DNA of 64,000 bases. Source: Atrina japonica. Taxonomy: Eukaryota > Mollusca > Bivalvia > Pterioida > Pinnidae. Numbering within the stretch: the first letter of the stretch is position 1; each line of letters begins with the position of its first letter. Positions 16,305-29,257 of the stretch are shown in pieces. The translations under genes and the position numbers were made by a program. The stretch covers positions 496,501-560,500 of the forward strand of contig BROG01000042.1 of NCBI GenBank assembly GCA_030159075.1, in the 5' to 3' direction. The notes under the pieces are model-generated. The model saw only the letters and a list, made by a program, of their open reading frames with translations. It was not told the origin of the DNA and ran no database searches.

Positions 16305-19300
16305 TATTGTGGTTGATGTATGATCAGTAGAAGCATCAGTCATGATAGTGTGGTAGATGTATGACCAGTAGAAACATCAGTCATGACAGTGTGGTAGATG
16401 TATGACCAGTAGAAACATCAGTCATGATAGTGTGGTAGATGTATAACCAGTAGATACATCAGTCATGATAGTGTGGTAGATGTATGACCAGTAGAAACAT
16501 CAGTCATGATAGTGTGGTAGATGTATGACCAGTAAAAGCATCAGTCATGATAGTGTGGTAGATGTATGACCAGTAGAAACATCAGTCATGATAGTGTGGT
16601 AGATGTATGACCAGTAGAAACATCAGTCATGATAGTGTGGTACATGTAGATGTATGACCAGTAGAAGCATCGGTCATGATAGTGTGGTAGATGTATGACC
16701 AGTAGAAACATCAGTCATGATAGTGTGGTAGATGTATAACCAGTCATGATAGTGTGGTAGATGTATGACCAGTCATGATAGTGTGGTAGATGTATGACCA
16801 CTAGAAACATCAGTCATGATAGTGTGGTAGATGTATGACCAGTCATGATAGTGTGGTAGATGTATGACCACTAGAAACATCAGTCATGATAGTGTGGTAG
16901 ATGTATGACCAGTAGATACATCAGTCATGATAGTGTGGTAGATGTATGACCAGTAGAAACATCAGTCATGATAGTGTGGTAGATGTATGACCCGTCATGA
17001 TAGTGTGGTAGATGTATGACCAGTAAAAGCATCAGTCATGATAGTGTGGTAGATGTATGACCAGTAGATACATCAGTCATGATAGTGTGGTAGATGTATG
17101 ACCAGTAGAAACATCAGTCATGATAGTGTGGTAGATGTATGACCAGTCATGATAGTGTGGTAGATGTATGACCAGTAAAAGCATCAGTCATGATAGTGTG
17201 GTAGATGTATGACCAGTAGATACATCAGTCATGACAGTGTGGTAGATGTATGACCAGTAGATACATCAGTCATGATAGTGTGGTAGATGTATGACCAGTC
17301 ATGATAGTGTGGTAGATGTATGACCAGTAAAAGCATCAGTCATGATAGTGTGGTAGATGTATGACCAGTAGATACATCAGTCATGACAGTGTGGTAGATG
17401 TATGACCAGTAGAAACATCAGTCATGATAGTGTGGTAGATGTATAACCAGTAGAAACATCAGTCATGATAGTGTGGTAGATTTATGACCAGTAGAAACAT
17501 CAGTCATGATAGTGTGGTAGATGTATGACCAGTAGAAACATCAGTCATGATAGTGTGGTAGATGTATGACCAGTAGAAGCATCGGTCATGATAGTGTGGT
17601 AGATGTATGACCAGTAGATACATCAGTCATGATAGTGTGGTAGATGTATGACCAGTAGATACATCAGTCATGATAGTGTGGTAGATGTATAACCAGTCAT
17701 GATAGTGTGGTAGATGTATGACCAGTAGAAGCATCGGTCATGATAGTGTGGTAGACGTATGACCAGTCATGATAGTATGGTAGATGTATGACCAGTAGAT
17801 ACATCAGTCATGATAGTGTGGTAGACGTATGACCAGTAGAAACACCAGTCATGATAGTATGGTAGATGTATGACCAGTAGAAACATCAGTCATGATAGTG
17901 TGGTAGATGTATGACCAGTAAAAGCATCAGTCATGATAGTGTGGTAGATGTATGACCAGTAGAAACATCAGTCATGATAGTGTGGTACATGTAGATGTAT
18001 GACCAGTAGAAGCATCGGTCATGATAGTGTGGTAGATGTATGACCAGTAGAAACATCAGTCATGATAGTGTGGTAGATGTATAACCAGTCATGATAGTGT
18101 GGTAGATGTATGACCAGTCATGATAGTGTGGTAGATGTATGACCACTAGAAACATCAGTCATGATAGTGTGGTAGATGTATGACCAGTCATGATAGTGTG
18201 GTAGATGTATGACCACTAGAAACATCAGTCATGATAGTGTGGTAGATGTATGACCAGTAGATACATCAGTCATGATAGTGTGGTAGATGTATGACCAGTA
18301 GAAACATCAGTCATGACAGTGTGGTAGATGTATGACCCGTCATGATAGTGTGGTAGATGTATGACCAGTAAAAGCATCAGTCATGATAGTGTGGTAGATG
18401 TATGACCAGTAGAAACATCAGTCATGATAGTGTGGTAGATGTATGACCAGTAGATACATCAGTCATGATAGTGTGGTAGATGTATGACCAGTCATGATAG
18501 TGTGGTAGATGTATGACCAGTAAAAGCATCAGTCATGATAGTGTGGTAGATGTATGACCAGTAGATACATCAGTCATGACAGTGTGGTAGATGTATGACC
18601 AGTAGAAACATCAGTCATGATAGTGTGGTAGATGTATAACCAGTAGAAACATCAGTCATGATAGTGTGGTAGATTTATGACCAGTAGAAACATCAGTCAT
18701 GATAGTGTGGTAGATGTATGACCAGTAGAAGCATCGGTCATGATAGTGTGGTAGATGTATGACCAGTAGAAGCATCGGTCATGATAGTGTGGTAGATGTA
18801 TGACCAGTAGATACATCAGTCATGATAGTGTGGTAGATGTATAACCAGTCATGATAGTGTGGTAGATGTATGACCAGTAGAAGCATCGGTCATGATAGTG
18901 TGGTAGACGTATGACCAGTCATGATAGTATGGTAGATGTATGACCAGTAGATACATCAGTCATGATAGTGTGGTAGACGTATGACCAGTAGAAACACCAG
19001 TCATGATAGTATGGTAGATGTATGACCAGTAGATACATCAGTCATGATAGTGTGGTAGATGTATGACCAGTAGATACATCAGTCATGATAGTATGGTAGA
19101 TGTATGACCAGTAGATACATCAGTCATGATAGTATGGTAGATGTATGACCAGTAGATACATCAGTCATGATAGTGTGGTAGATGTATAACCAGTCATGAT
19201 AGTGTGGTAGATGTATGACCAGTAGAAGCATCGGTCATGATAGTGTGGTAGACGTATGACCAGTCATGATAGTGTGGTAGATGTATGACCAGTAGATACA

Positions 19301-19453
19301 TCAGTCATGATAGTGTGGTAGACGTATGACCAGTAGAAACACCAGTCATGATAGTATGGTAGATGTATGACCAGTAGATACATCAGTCATGATAGTGTGG
19401 TAGATGTATGACCAGTCATGATAGTGTGGTAGATGTATGACCAGTAAAAGCAT
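16305..19453. repeat. 3.1-kb satellite of 41-bp and 29-bp units with higher-order structure
   Basis: The long unit (41 bp) is tgatagtgtggtagatgtat + gaccagtagaaacatcagtca; the short unit (29 bp) lacks a 12-bp block (tagaaacatcag). Rare variants recur at fixed distance: tacatgtagatg at 16641 and 17986, gaccactag at 16801 and 18146 (both marks at the c of ctag), and gacccgtc at 16991 and 18336 all differ by 1345 bp. Later landmarks are offset by 1193, 1152 and 345 bp, showing nested duplications of blocks of units. Confidence 0.97.
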
Positions 19454-20530
19454 GTAAACATGACCTCAACTAATCTTCCTAACCACAGCATTGAAATAGG
19501 ACTTAGTTCAAAGGGGGAAGGTTGGTGATACCATTAGCATTTCCAAACATTACTGAGGTGAGTTAAAAATTGGCTGCCATAGTAAAACTGAAAACTATTG
19601 ATTTTTCAACAAAGGTATCCCTGAGTCTGTAATTGGACAAGTCCAGTAATAAGATGCACCAAATAAACAAAGCACAGTATTTGCTTCAATCAAAAGTTTC
19701 TATCTGCTACAAATAGAGAGTTTATCTTGTGTTGTATGTTATCAATTACCTAATTGAAATAAAGATTTTATTGAAATATAAGTTAGGTATCCACTGATTT
19801 GGTTATCTCAGATTCATCTAATTGGAGGTCAGCATGATACATGTACATATATATGGCAAATTTCATGAGTGCTACTGTTACATGGACGAAATTATTTCAG
19901 TTTAACATATTCAGTTAATCATGACATGTAACACTAGCTCTTGTGAAATCTGTCATCCATTACATGGTCACTGGCTTCAGATATGACTATACAGATGTAT
20001 TGTACAAACAGATCTTGAAATGTTGGAACATACCCAGTTAATTTGAATGTGAATATTTGAATGTAAAGAGCTTTTGGCCGTGCAAGTTGACAATTTTACT
20101 ATAACTGATCTATAATGTATGCTTTGTTTATACAGTATAAGAGTTATATATTATATTTAGCGGTATATATTGTGTACACATGGCAGATAGAAAGTTGTTG
20201 GTCCACTCATACATATTTTTACAACCTCTTTCACTAATTCTTGGAGTAAGAGCCAAGTTATGTACACAAATTTAAAATCCATTTTTGTTTCAATGATGTC
20301 ATCAAATATTTTGGATAAATGGAATAAAATTATTCCGTTTAGAAAAGAAGCTCCATCAGAAATTCTGTATCCAACTGCGGTCCAATACAGTGTTACATAT
20401 TACATGGGTGTATTAAACTCTGTATCATGAACTGTATGGTTACACATGTGTGAGTGGAGAAAAAGACAGACCTCAGAACATTTAATTTTATTGTACATGT
20501 AATGATGTATATATAATATATATTACTTAC
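19454..20530. other. Unique intron sequence between satellite and microexon
   Basis: AT-rich sequence, no gene recognised other than the microexon immediately to the right. Confidence 0.6.
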
Positions 20531-20555
20531 CTTCACCAAGTTAATTCCATTGATT
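20531..20555 (-). CDS. ITPK1: ITPK1 coding exon 2, a 25-nt microexon
   Basis: Exon 1 ends in phase 2 (AG of an Arg codon) and exon 3 starts in phase 0, and joining them directly gives an immediate stop. A 22/25/28-nt exon was therefore predicted. The 25 nt here, on the minus strand, are preceded by a pyrimidine-rich acceptor (gtttattttcag) and followed by a near-consensus donor (GTAAGTAA). They complete Arg and then read I-N-G-I-N-L-V-K, leading straight into IDIDSPLE of exon 3. That is the length and pattern expected between the SEKK motif and the GP-F-D motif of ITPK1. Microexons this short are missed by most gene finders. Confidence 0.87.
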
Positions 20556-20804
20556 CTGAAAATAAACAAAGACGGAAAATTGTAAGTCGAGACATCAATT
20601 AAAGATCTATATTGACAACTCAAACTCCTCCTATTAAATTTTGTGGTCTGACTGTGACAGATCGTAAAACTGAGAGAATCAATGTGAATCTTTATGTGAA
20701 TGAAAATACTGCAAGCTTATAAATGTCAAAAATTGAACCTAACTTACCATAAATACTGTCTGTAACAACAATACTTTGGAATCTATATGTTAATAAACTT
20801 ACAT

Positions 20805-21835
20805 GTACTGGGTAGATCTTGAGATGTGTTAAGAATAAGATAATACCGGGTAGATCTTGAGGTGTGGTAAGATAATACCGGGTAGATCTTGAGGTGTGGT
20901 AAGATAATACCGGGTAGATCTTGAGGTGTGGTAAGATAATACCGGGTAGATCTTGAGGTGTGGTAAGATAATACTGGGTAGATCTTGAGGTGTGGTAAGA
21001 TAATACCGGGTAGATCTTGAGGTGTGGTAAGATAATACTGGGTAGATCTTGAGATGTGTTAAGATAATACCGGGTAGATCTTGAGGTATGGTAAGATAAT
21101 ACCGGGTAGATCTTGAGGTGTGGTAAGATAATACTGTGTAGATCTTGAGGTGTGGTAAGATAATACTGGGTAGATCTTGAGGTGTGGTAAGATAATACTG
21201 TGTAGATCTTGAGGTGTGGTAAGATAATACTGTGTAGATCTTGAGGTGTGGTAAGATAATACCGGGTAGATCTTGAGGTGTGGTAAGATAATACCGGGTA
21301 GATCTTGAGGTGTGGTAAGATAATACTGTGTAGATCTTGAGGTGTGGTAAGATAATACTGTGTAGATCTTGAGGTGTGGTAAGATAATACCGGGTAGATC
21401 TTGAGGTGTGTTAAGATAATACCGGGTAGATCTTGAGGTGTGGTAAGATAATACCGGGTAGATCTTGAGGTGTGTTAAGATAATACTGGGTAGATCTTGA
21501 GGTGTGGTAAGATAATACTGTGTAGATCTTGAGGTGTGGTAAGATAATACTGTGTAGATCTTGAGGTGTGGTAAGATAATACCGGGTAGATCTTGAGGTG
21601 TGGTAAGATAATACCGGGTAGATCTTGAGGTGTGGTAAGATAATACTGTGTAGATCTTGAGGTGTGGTAAGATAATACTGTGTAGATCTTGAGGTGTGGT
21701 AAGATAATACCGGGTAGATCTTGAGGTGTGTTAAGATAATACCGGGTAGATCTTGAGGTGTGTTAAGATAATACTGGGTAGATATTGAGGTGTGGTAAGA
21801 TAATAGTGGGTAGATCTTGAGGTGTGGTAAGATCA
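20805..21835. repeat. Minisatellite, unit 32 bp
   Basis: About 32 copies of a unit with ggtagatcttgaggtgtgg + taagataatac and cgg, tgg or tgt variants. Each copy carries a BglII site (agatct). The 141-codon minus-strand open frame cycles through three frames of the unit and is an artefact. Confidence 0.96.
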
Positions 21836-22084
21836 TACAGATAGAATGCCTGTTCAGAATAGCAAAGAGTGAGATACTGTAAAACCAGCTTTAGCAACCA
21901 ACTAGCAAAGACCAACTGGTAAGAAAGACCATTTTATGCTGTCCCAAATAGTACCAGTTGTGTGGTGTCCCTAAGGAGGTCGTTACATACAAATTTCACT
22001 GTATATAGATATGCCTACTCTCAGGGTCTATGAACTCTAAACTCCTTTGGGATGTGTACAAGAGATGTGCTCAGAATCCCTAGA

Positions 22085-22280
22085 CCATGTCTGGATAATA
22101 ACTCTATAATTATATGACTTTTGGTATTATAACAGGCATTACAATAAACATATCTGGATAATAACTATATATCTATATGATTTTTTGTATTATAACAGGC
22201 ATTACAATAAACATGTCTGGATAATAACTCTATAATTATATGATTTTTTGTATTATAACAGGCTTTACAATAAACATGTC
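22085..22280. repeat. Three copies of a 63-bp unit
   Basis: tctggataataact starts near 22090, 22153 and 22216, each followed by attatatgattttt and ataacaggc(a/t)ttacaataaa. Confidence 0.92.
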
Positions 22281-24059
22281 TTTCAGTTAGATTGGGGAAA
22301 AAAATGAAGTCATGTGTAAATACATGTACATATGTGCTGAAAGGATATTTTGTTGTATAATAGGATTTTTCAGATAGGTTTGAAAAGAAGTCGTCTTAGA
22401 TATGCTGGGAGGATATTTTCCTGTATTATCAGTGATAATAGGATTTTTTCAGTTAGATTTGGAAAGGAGAGGAAGTGAACTGATTATATATTGGGAGGAT
22501 ATTTTCCTGTAGAATAGGATTTTATATAACAGAGTTCAGGAGACTCTATACAACATTACTCATGTCAACACACTGACCCATTATATGTGATTTACTCAGT
22601 GTAATACAATTCTAAGTGTCTGATAAATCCACAATATCAGAAATAAGTAACTCAGGCCACACTAAGTAGTAATGGTATGTCTGATAATATAAAATGTATA
22701 CAATACCAGGTATTATCCATGTTACATGTATGTATAGAAGTAATACCATATCACCTATATGAACTAGAGTAATCATATATATATACATGTATGTAGATAT
22801 ATACAAGCGGGGGAGTTGAAGTGCTGTACGGCTTTAATATGTAAATGAACTTTCGCACTTTTAAATGCTATACTAAACCTGTTTAACAGATATAGTTCTG
22901 AAGAAATATCTATTCACCTGACTGTGTGCTGATAGATATCAGTAAATTTACAACTTAACTTCCAATATTAGGTTTTTCCTCTTATATCAATGACATAACA
23001 CAATGTGACCATTAACTTCTATACTACCAAACAACATCATTCAGGCATGTCGTCCTATTTATATTTTTAGCAATGATGCCAACACTGCTTAAACTCTGTA
23101 CTAAAATCATTGAAATAATTACACAAACATTTACAATTATACAATGTACACCGCACATTTTGGTGGATTTACTCCTTGCCATGGTTACCTGTCATTTTAG
23201 AGTGTTCAACCCAAAACAAAAGGAAACCATGAATCAAATCGGATCTACAACCTACGACAGAAGTATGGGTATAGGGATCTTTCTTTGGAAACCACTCACC
23301 ATGAGAAATGAAAGTTGTTTCTTTCCTTAGTGTTAGTCATAATTTATTTCACCAATAACTGGTGACAGACACAACAATAAAATCAAATTTGATGTTATTG
23401 TGATGAATTGATATCCAAGATCCCCAGAAGACATTGCTTCACAGTGGCTATCTTGTAGCCTACTCAATTCCAAAAATCAAGCTGGAAATTCTGAGAAATT
23501 TGAGAATGAATTAATGTTATTTGTATATGGATAGCCTCCCCCCCCCCCAAAAAAAAAAAAAAGGTGTGTGTGGAAAACAGTACCAGTGCCTAACTCAATG
23601 TACTTTCACCATTACAATAATGATCCTCTTCAAATGAATATCATGTCATGGTTGATTAAATATACATGTATAACACAACATAACAACACCTTGTTTTATT
23701 CTGATCCTCAGGTTTTCAACAAGTAGACTAATTTGAATGCCCTTGAGAGAATAATTAATCACATTTACAGTATACATGTAAAAGAAACTGGTCTAAGCCA
23801 GTCACAATTTACCTTGCCATTTGAATAAATACATGTACATGTATGCAGTGTTAAATATCACAACAACTAACTGTAAATAAGAGCTTTCTAAGTGCAGTCC
23901 ATTTGGCACTGACTGAGCCAATTAAGGCCCTCCAAATTGGGTTGTAACAAAATGATCAAAGATTATGAAACTCACCTCACAACAACATATTTTATAATGC
24001 TACCATCACCACCCCCCTCAACATGCCCCCAACCAATATTCTTATTCACAGCATAAGTC
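22281..24059. other. Gene-less intronic stretch
   Basis: No exon or domain recognised. A 10-C run followed by a poly-A run lies near 23538-23562. Two ggatattttcctgta-type blocks near 22400-22520 are local duplications. Confidence 0.5.
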
Positions 24060-25145
24060 CAAGAGAGGATCATGTTTGCAAACAATAGATCCCAGAGGGA
24101 TCTTGGTGTCCAACATGAAATGTTCTATGTCTGATCTATGACAGACTGTTCTTTTCTCTTCTTTCTCTTATTTTGTGTCTCAACATTGAATTTGAACTCA
24201 AATCCATATTTCTGTGAAATACTTTTTTCACAATATTATAGCAAAACTGAACTTCAACTGAACATATTACATTTTCAGATGGATTGGAATTCAACATGGC
24301 CACCTGCCAGCATTGTTGGATTCTGTTCCTTCTAAAACTGTAATATGCACAACTAGATCTCAAACTTTAAAGGCAACCCCCATGTCAAATTTCAATGAGA
24401 TCCCTGTACAGTACTTTTTCAGAAGTATATATATATAGTAACAAACTTCCTTTGGTCAAAATCCAAATGGAAGCCTGTTAGCCATGTTGGATTCTGATCT
24501 ATCTGAAAATGTAATATGCACAACACCACCACAAAGGGAAACTTCATGTGAAATTTAAACAAGATCCCTTTAGTATTTACTAAGATTAAGAAATTGGGGT
24601 AAGATACTTCCATTGTCAAAATCCAAGATGGCCACCTGTCAGCCACGTTGGAATCCAATCTCTCTGAAAATGTAATATGCACAACTAGACCTCATGGGGA
24701 ACCTTCATGTCAAATTTCAAGGAGATCCTTTCAGTGCTTTCTGAGAAATAATAATAACAAACTTTTTATGGTCAAAATCCAAGATGGCCGTCTATCGGCC
24801 ATGTTTGATTCCGATCTCTCTGAAAATGCAATATACACAACTACCAGTAGATCTTAAGGGGAACCTTGATGTCATATTTCAACGAGATCCCATTAGTCAT
24901 TTCTGAGAAGAAGTGGTAACAAACTTCCTTTCGTCAAAATCCAAGATGGCCACCTGTAAGCCATGTTGGATTCTTATCTCTCTGAAACTGCAATATGCAC
25001 AACTAGACCTCAAGGGGAACCTTGATGTCAAAGTTCAATGAGATCCCGCAATATACTTTCTGAGAAATAGCGGTAAAAAAAATTGCTCAGGACAGACGGA
25101 CACAGGGCGATGTGAATAGCCCACCATCTGTTGATGGTTGGCTAA
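24060..25145. repeat. Dispersed-type repeat with about five internal 170-180 bp tandem units
   Basis: Units contain gtcaaaatccaagatggcca, ccatgttggattc, tctctgaaaatgtaatatgc and gagatcc. The right end reads gacagacggacacagggcga, then tagcccaccatctgttgatg and gttggctaaaa, whose ccaccatc/gatggttgg blocks can pair as a terminal hairpin. It resembles a non-autonomous element of the host; I know of similar ends in molluscan repeats but cannot search for copies. Confidence 0.7.
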
Positions 25146-25795
25146 AAATACTACGCCCACTATCATTAAACTTAAAAATTTATTTAGGTCTGAGGATAAC
25201 CTCAACTTGGCATTAGACTTAACTGCTCAGATTTCAGGATTGACCAAAGTTAAGTAAAATTTTTAGACTTAAAAGTACTTTGGTTAACTGAAAAGTGGTC
25301 TTACAAGACACCTCAAGAGAAGTTTGATGTAAAAGTTTATTATGTAAAGGTTTATTTAACTAAGTGTTTTATAAAATTTGGTCTCACAAGACAAGTGGTC
25401 TTATATGACAGCAGGGTTCAACATTAATATTTGTCTAATTGTCCGGGACAATTCCATTTTGCATTTGGACAATTAAATGGATGTTACTTTTCACTTGTCT
25501 GAAAGGACAAGTGAAATTGTTAAAGGTAAAAATTAATTCAATAAAGATTTTTCTTGCTTAAACACAAAATAATATCTTTGAATGTTACACTTAATTTTCG
25601 GATGTCACTTTTGCATTGGGACAAGCAGATTTACTGGTAAATACATGTACTACTCATACTGCAGGAAGAGTGGAAATTTTCATTATTATTGACCCCTGGT
25701 CTTCCACGACAAGCTTCACTGTAAATCTTAAGTTTTATTGTGCTAGACACTGACCTCAACCAATCATCTCATCCAGATGCCGACAATAGGGTACA
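25146..25795. other. Gene-less stretch
   Basis: Unique intronic sequence with internally similar phrases (ggtcttaca(a)gacac, gtggtcttatatgaca). No coding signal seen. Confidence 0.5.
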
Positions 25796-25799
25796 TTTA

Positions 25800-27290
25800 T
25801 AATAGCATAAACTTTTAAGGGTATGTTGTACAGGTACTATATTCCGGAGGGCAGGGGCACGGTATGTATACACCAGAATTAGACAAGTGTACTACCCAAT
25901 GCTTATAAAGCTTTTAAGGGTATGTTGTACAGGTAATATGCTGGGAAGGGATGGGGTACTGTATGTATACACCAGTATCAGTTACAAGTGTACTACCCAA
26001 TGCTTATAAAGCTTTTAAGGGTATGTTGTACAGGTAATATGCTGGGAAGAGGTGGGGTACTGTATGTATACACCAGTATCAGTTACAAGTGTACTACCCA
26101 ATGCTTATAAAGCTTTTAAGGGTATGTTGTACAGGTAATATGCTGGGAAGAGGTGGGGTACTGTATGTATACACCAGTATCAGTTACAAGTGCACCATCT
26201 AATGTTTATAAAGCTTTTAAGAGTATGTTGTACAGATAAAATGCTGGGAAGAGGTGGGGTACTGTATGTATACACCAGTATCAGTTACAAGTGCACCATC
26301 CAATGTTTAAAAACCTCCCAGTCTTCAGTGTGTTATACAGGTACTATATTGTGAGGGGTGGGACACTGCACGTACACTGTATATACCACTCTGCCACAAG
26401 TACAATGCCCTACAGACGTTTATAATATAAAGCTTCCAATTGTGTGTTATACAGGTACTATATTGTGAGGGGTTGGACACTGCATGTACACTGTATACCA
26501 CTCTTCCACAAGTACAACACCCTACAGACGTTTATAATATAAAGCTTCCAAGTGTGTGTTATACAGGTACTATATTGTGAGGGGTTGGACACTGCATGTA
26601 CACTGTATACCACTCTGCTACAAGTACAATGCCCTACAGACGTTTATAAAGCTTCCAAGTGTGTGTTATACAGGTACTATATTGTGAGGGGTGGGACACT
26701 GCATGTACACTGTATATACCACCTTGCCACAAGTACAATGCCCTACAGACGTTTATAAAGCTTCCAAGTGTGTGTTGTACAGGTACTATATTGGGAGGGG
26801 TGAGGCACTGCATGTATACCAAACATACCACTCTGCTACAAGTACAACACCCTATAGACGTTTATAAAGCTTCCAAGTGTGTGTTGTACATGTACTATAT
26901 TGGGAGGGGTTGGACACTGCATGTACACTGTATATACCACTCTGCCACAAGTACAACACCCTACAGACGTTTATAAAGCTTCCAAGTGTGTGTTATACAG
27001 GTACTATATTATGAGGGGTGAGGCACTGCATGCACACTGTATATACCACTCTGCTACAAGTACAATGCCCTACAGACGTTTATAAAGCTTCCAAGTGTGT
27101 GTTGTACGGGTAATACTCTGGGAGATGTGTGGCACTGTATGTATAATTGTATATACAAGTATTGATTACCATCCAAGTTGCACAGGTACTGAGTTGTGGA
27201 GAGGTGGGGTAATGTGTGTATACACCACTCTGTTACAAGTATACCAGTGGCAGTAACCACCAGGTGAATATAAAGCTTTCAACAGTGTGT
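25800..27290. repeat. Two related minisatellite families, 101 bp and 107-109 bp
   Basis: The left part has five units starting at cttttaag at about 25811, 25911, 26012, 26113 and 26214 (period 101). The right part has units starting at cttcca at 26545, 26652, 26761, 26870, 26979 and 27088 (107-109). Both share ttataaagctt, gt(a)tgttgtacaggta and a ggggtgg block, so they descend from one unit. Confidence 0.95.
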
Positions 27291-28795
27291 ATTCTACAGA
27301 TATTATGCTAGGACCACTATCTTTATAACATTAATTATCAGTTAACAAGTACATTTGTACCCCACTCTCTGTTATTCAAACTTTCAATCACCTGTAATAT
27401 AAAGGTATCAGTACTACATATTACTGTACATGCATCCATTTTTGTTGATGTAAACCATTTTGCATCCTCTTTTTGGAATTTTTCCCCTGACAATTTTAGG
27501 TTTTTTTTATATTGACATAATTCAAAGCCCTGTAATACGTGCTTCTCTGCAGCACAATAAATTGTGTTTCGTATACATGATTGCAAGAGCATTTTGGACA
27601 ATTACCAAAAAATCATAATGACTTGAATTGTTGTTGAACTAAAGTTTAAAAGACATTGATAGATAAAATTCATCTTTATGAAAGTATATATTTGTTTTTT
27701 AAAATAAAAATCCTGATACAAACTATTGACACTCACTGTTATGAGATGTTTCGTAGATTAAAATGATAAAGATTATTACAACTTTTCTTAGGATACATGT
27801 TCATGTACAACTTAGAAGTTGAAAGGACATGGAAGCATTTCTAAGTTATAATGAACATGTGTGCCACAAGAAAAAACACATCATACTAAAACCTGAATAC
27901 AATCATTTCTCAAACAAAATGAATTCACCCAAAATCCCAAAAATTTTCCCCCAAAGCAGACTACTAATTCTTGTGAGCTAGATATCTTCTACTGTAATAA
28001 CTTGTACACTGATATAAATATAGTAATTAGTCTAGAACATGAATAATAAATTAACCAGTCGACTAATACAAAACATACACATCACATTTCAGCTGAAAAA
28101 TAAATGATCTGGTCAGTTGTGTGGTTCTGATGTTAATTTACATCCTACCAAGAATTTTTCACATCAACAGATGTAGGTTATCTGCCAGAAAATTTAGTCT
28201 ATGATAACTTACACCAATGTTTTAAGGATCTTTAGTGACATAATAGTGTACCATGCTGATGTCCAACTGCATCAGAAGACCAGTGTATGATTATGTCCTA
28301 TCTAGAGCTGTTCACTTACAAGTAACATGCAGACATTGATCACTATGTGAAGTGCCACAAATGTTGACCTGTGCAATGGTCGCATGCCATGTCAGTGTTC
28401 TTTAATGTGCCACTACTGCCCTAACATGGGAATATTCAGAGAATCAACAATTGTAATAAAAAGAATTATTTCTATTTTGTTATAGCATCAGCCATATATT
28501 TAAAGCTTAACAATAGCATGTCTGGCTATATATATATATATATCACTCATATTACAAACCCTCATGTTATCTTAGATACCTGTGACAGGGATGTTTATAA
28601 TTGTACACAAATGTATACATCCCTGCATGCACTATAAAAAGGAATATACATCACAAAGATACTGCAACTTTATTTGAAGTTAATGAGAACTGCTTTAGAT
28701 GTAGGCCTACACAAATAGGATTAATTGAAGCTTAAATTATTTTAAAAATTAGAAATTTAAAAAATGTTCTTTTAAATTTCACAGAATGTTGAAAT

Positions 28796-28827
<32 letters not shown>

Positions 28828-29180
28828 CAAGGTGTCGAAAAACAAACAAACGTGTACACGTAAATCTTAATGCACGTAGGCCTATACGCATGCATATATT
28901 TACACGTGCGTCTCGAATTGAAAATATACCTAATCGAATCCTCTCGGTGCTCTATTTTCTATTCTAAAAATAATCCACTTCTAAATAACAATAATAATAA
29001 AGTTCCAGGGAATGTTTCGAAACTCCATTAAAATGTTCGTTACAGTAAGAAACTAATCTGTAAACAAACCGAATCGTGACCTAATTTTTGAGTGTTTATT
29101 ATGTGGAACCTACACGGGCTGTACACAGTGAGTCATACATAAACCTTGCATCGTTAGAAAACAAGACCAGTGTATCTTAC
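27291..29180. other. ITPK1 intron 1, repeat-poor part
   Basis: Mostly unique sequence with a short CA run near 28805-28828. A minus-strand frame of 87 codons at 27338-27601 is not periodic but matches no family I recognise and has no clear splice context. Confidence 0.5.
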
Positions 29181-29257
29181 CTGAAAACTTCTCGGTGATC
29201 CTCAAAATTCAGCCTTTTATTCTTCTTTTCACTCATCCAATACCCCACGCGCCTCAT
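29181..29257 (-). CDS. ITPK1: ITPK1 first coding exon
   Basis: A minus-strand exon of 25 codons plus two bases, from ATG (29257-29255, Kozak-like ttcaccATGA) to the donor TTTTCAG|GTAAGATAC. The peptide RRVGYWMSEKKNKRLNFED is the conserved N-terminal start of inositol-tetrakisphosphate 1-kinase (family pattern R-V-G-Y-W-[LM]-S-E-K-K-x-K-x-L-N-F), which makes the assignment firm. This in-frame ATG lies next to that motif, so the protein start is short and typical. The exon is followed by introns of about 8.6 kb and 15.3 kb. The promoter and 5' UTR should lie to the right, within about 29258-29500. ITPK1 phosphorylates and isomerises inositol phosphates in the cytosol, feeding inositol hexakisphosphate synthesis. 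Confidence 0.92.

Noticed and set aside
21411..21836. 141-codon minus-strand frame
   Set aside because: Produced by the 32-bp repeat, which lacks stops in all three minus frames; peptide is periodic (96 nt = 32 residues).
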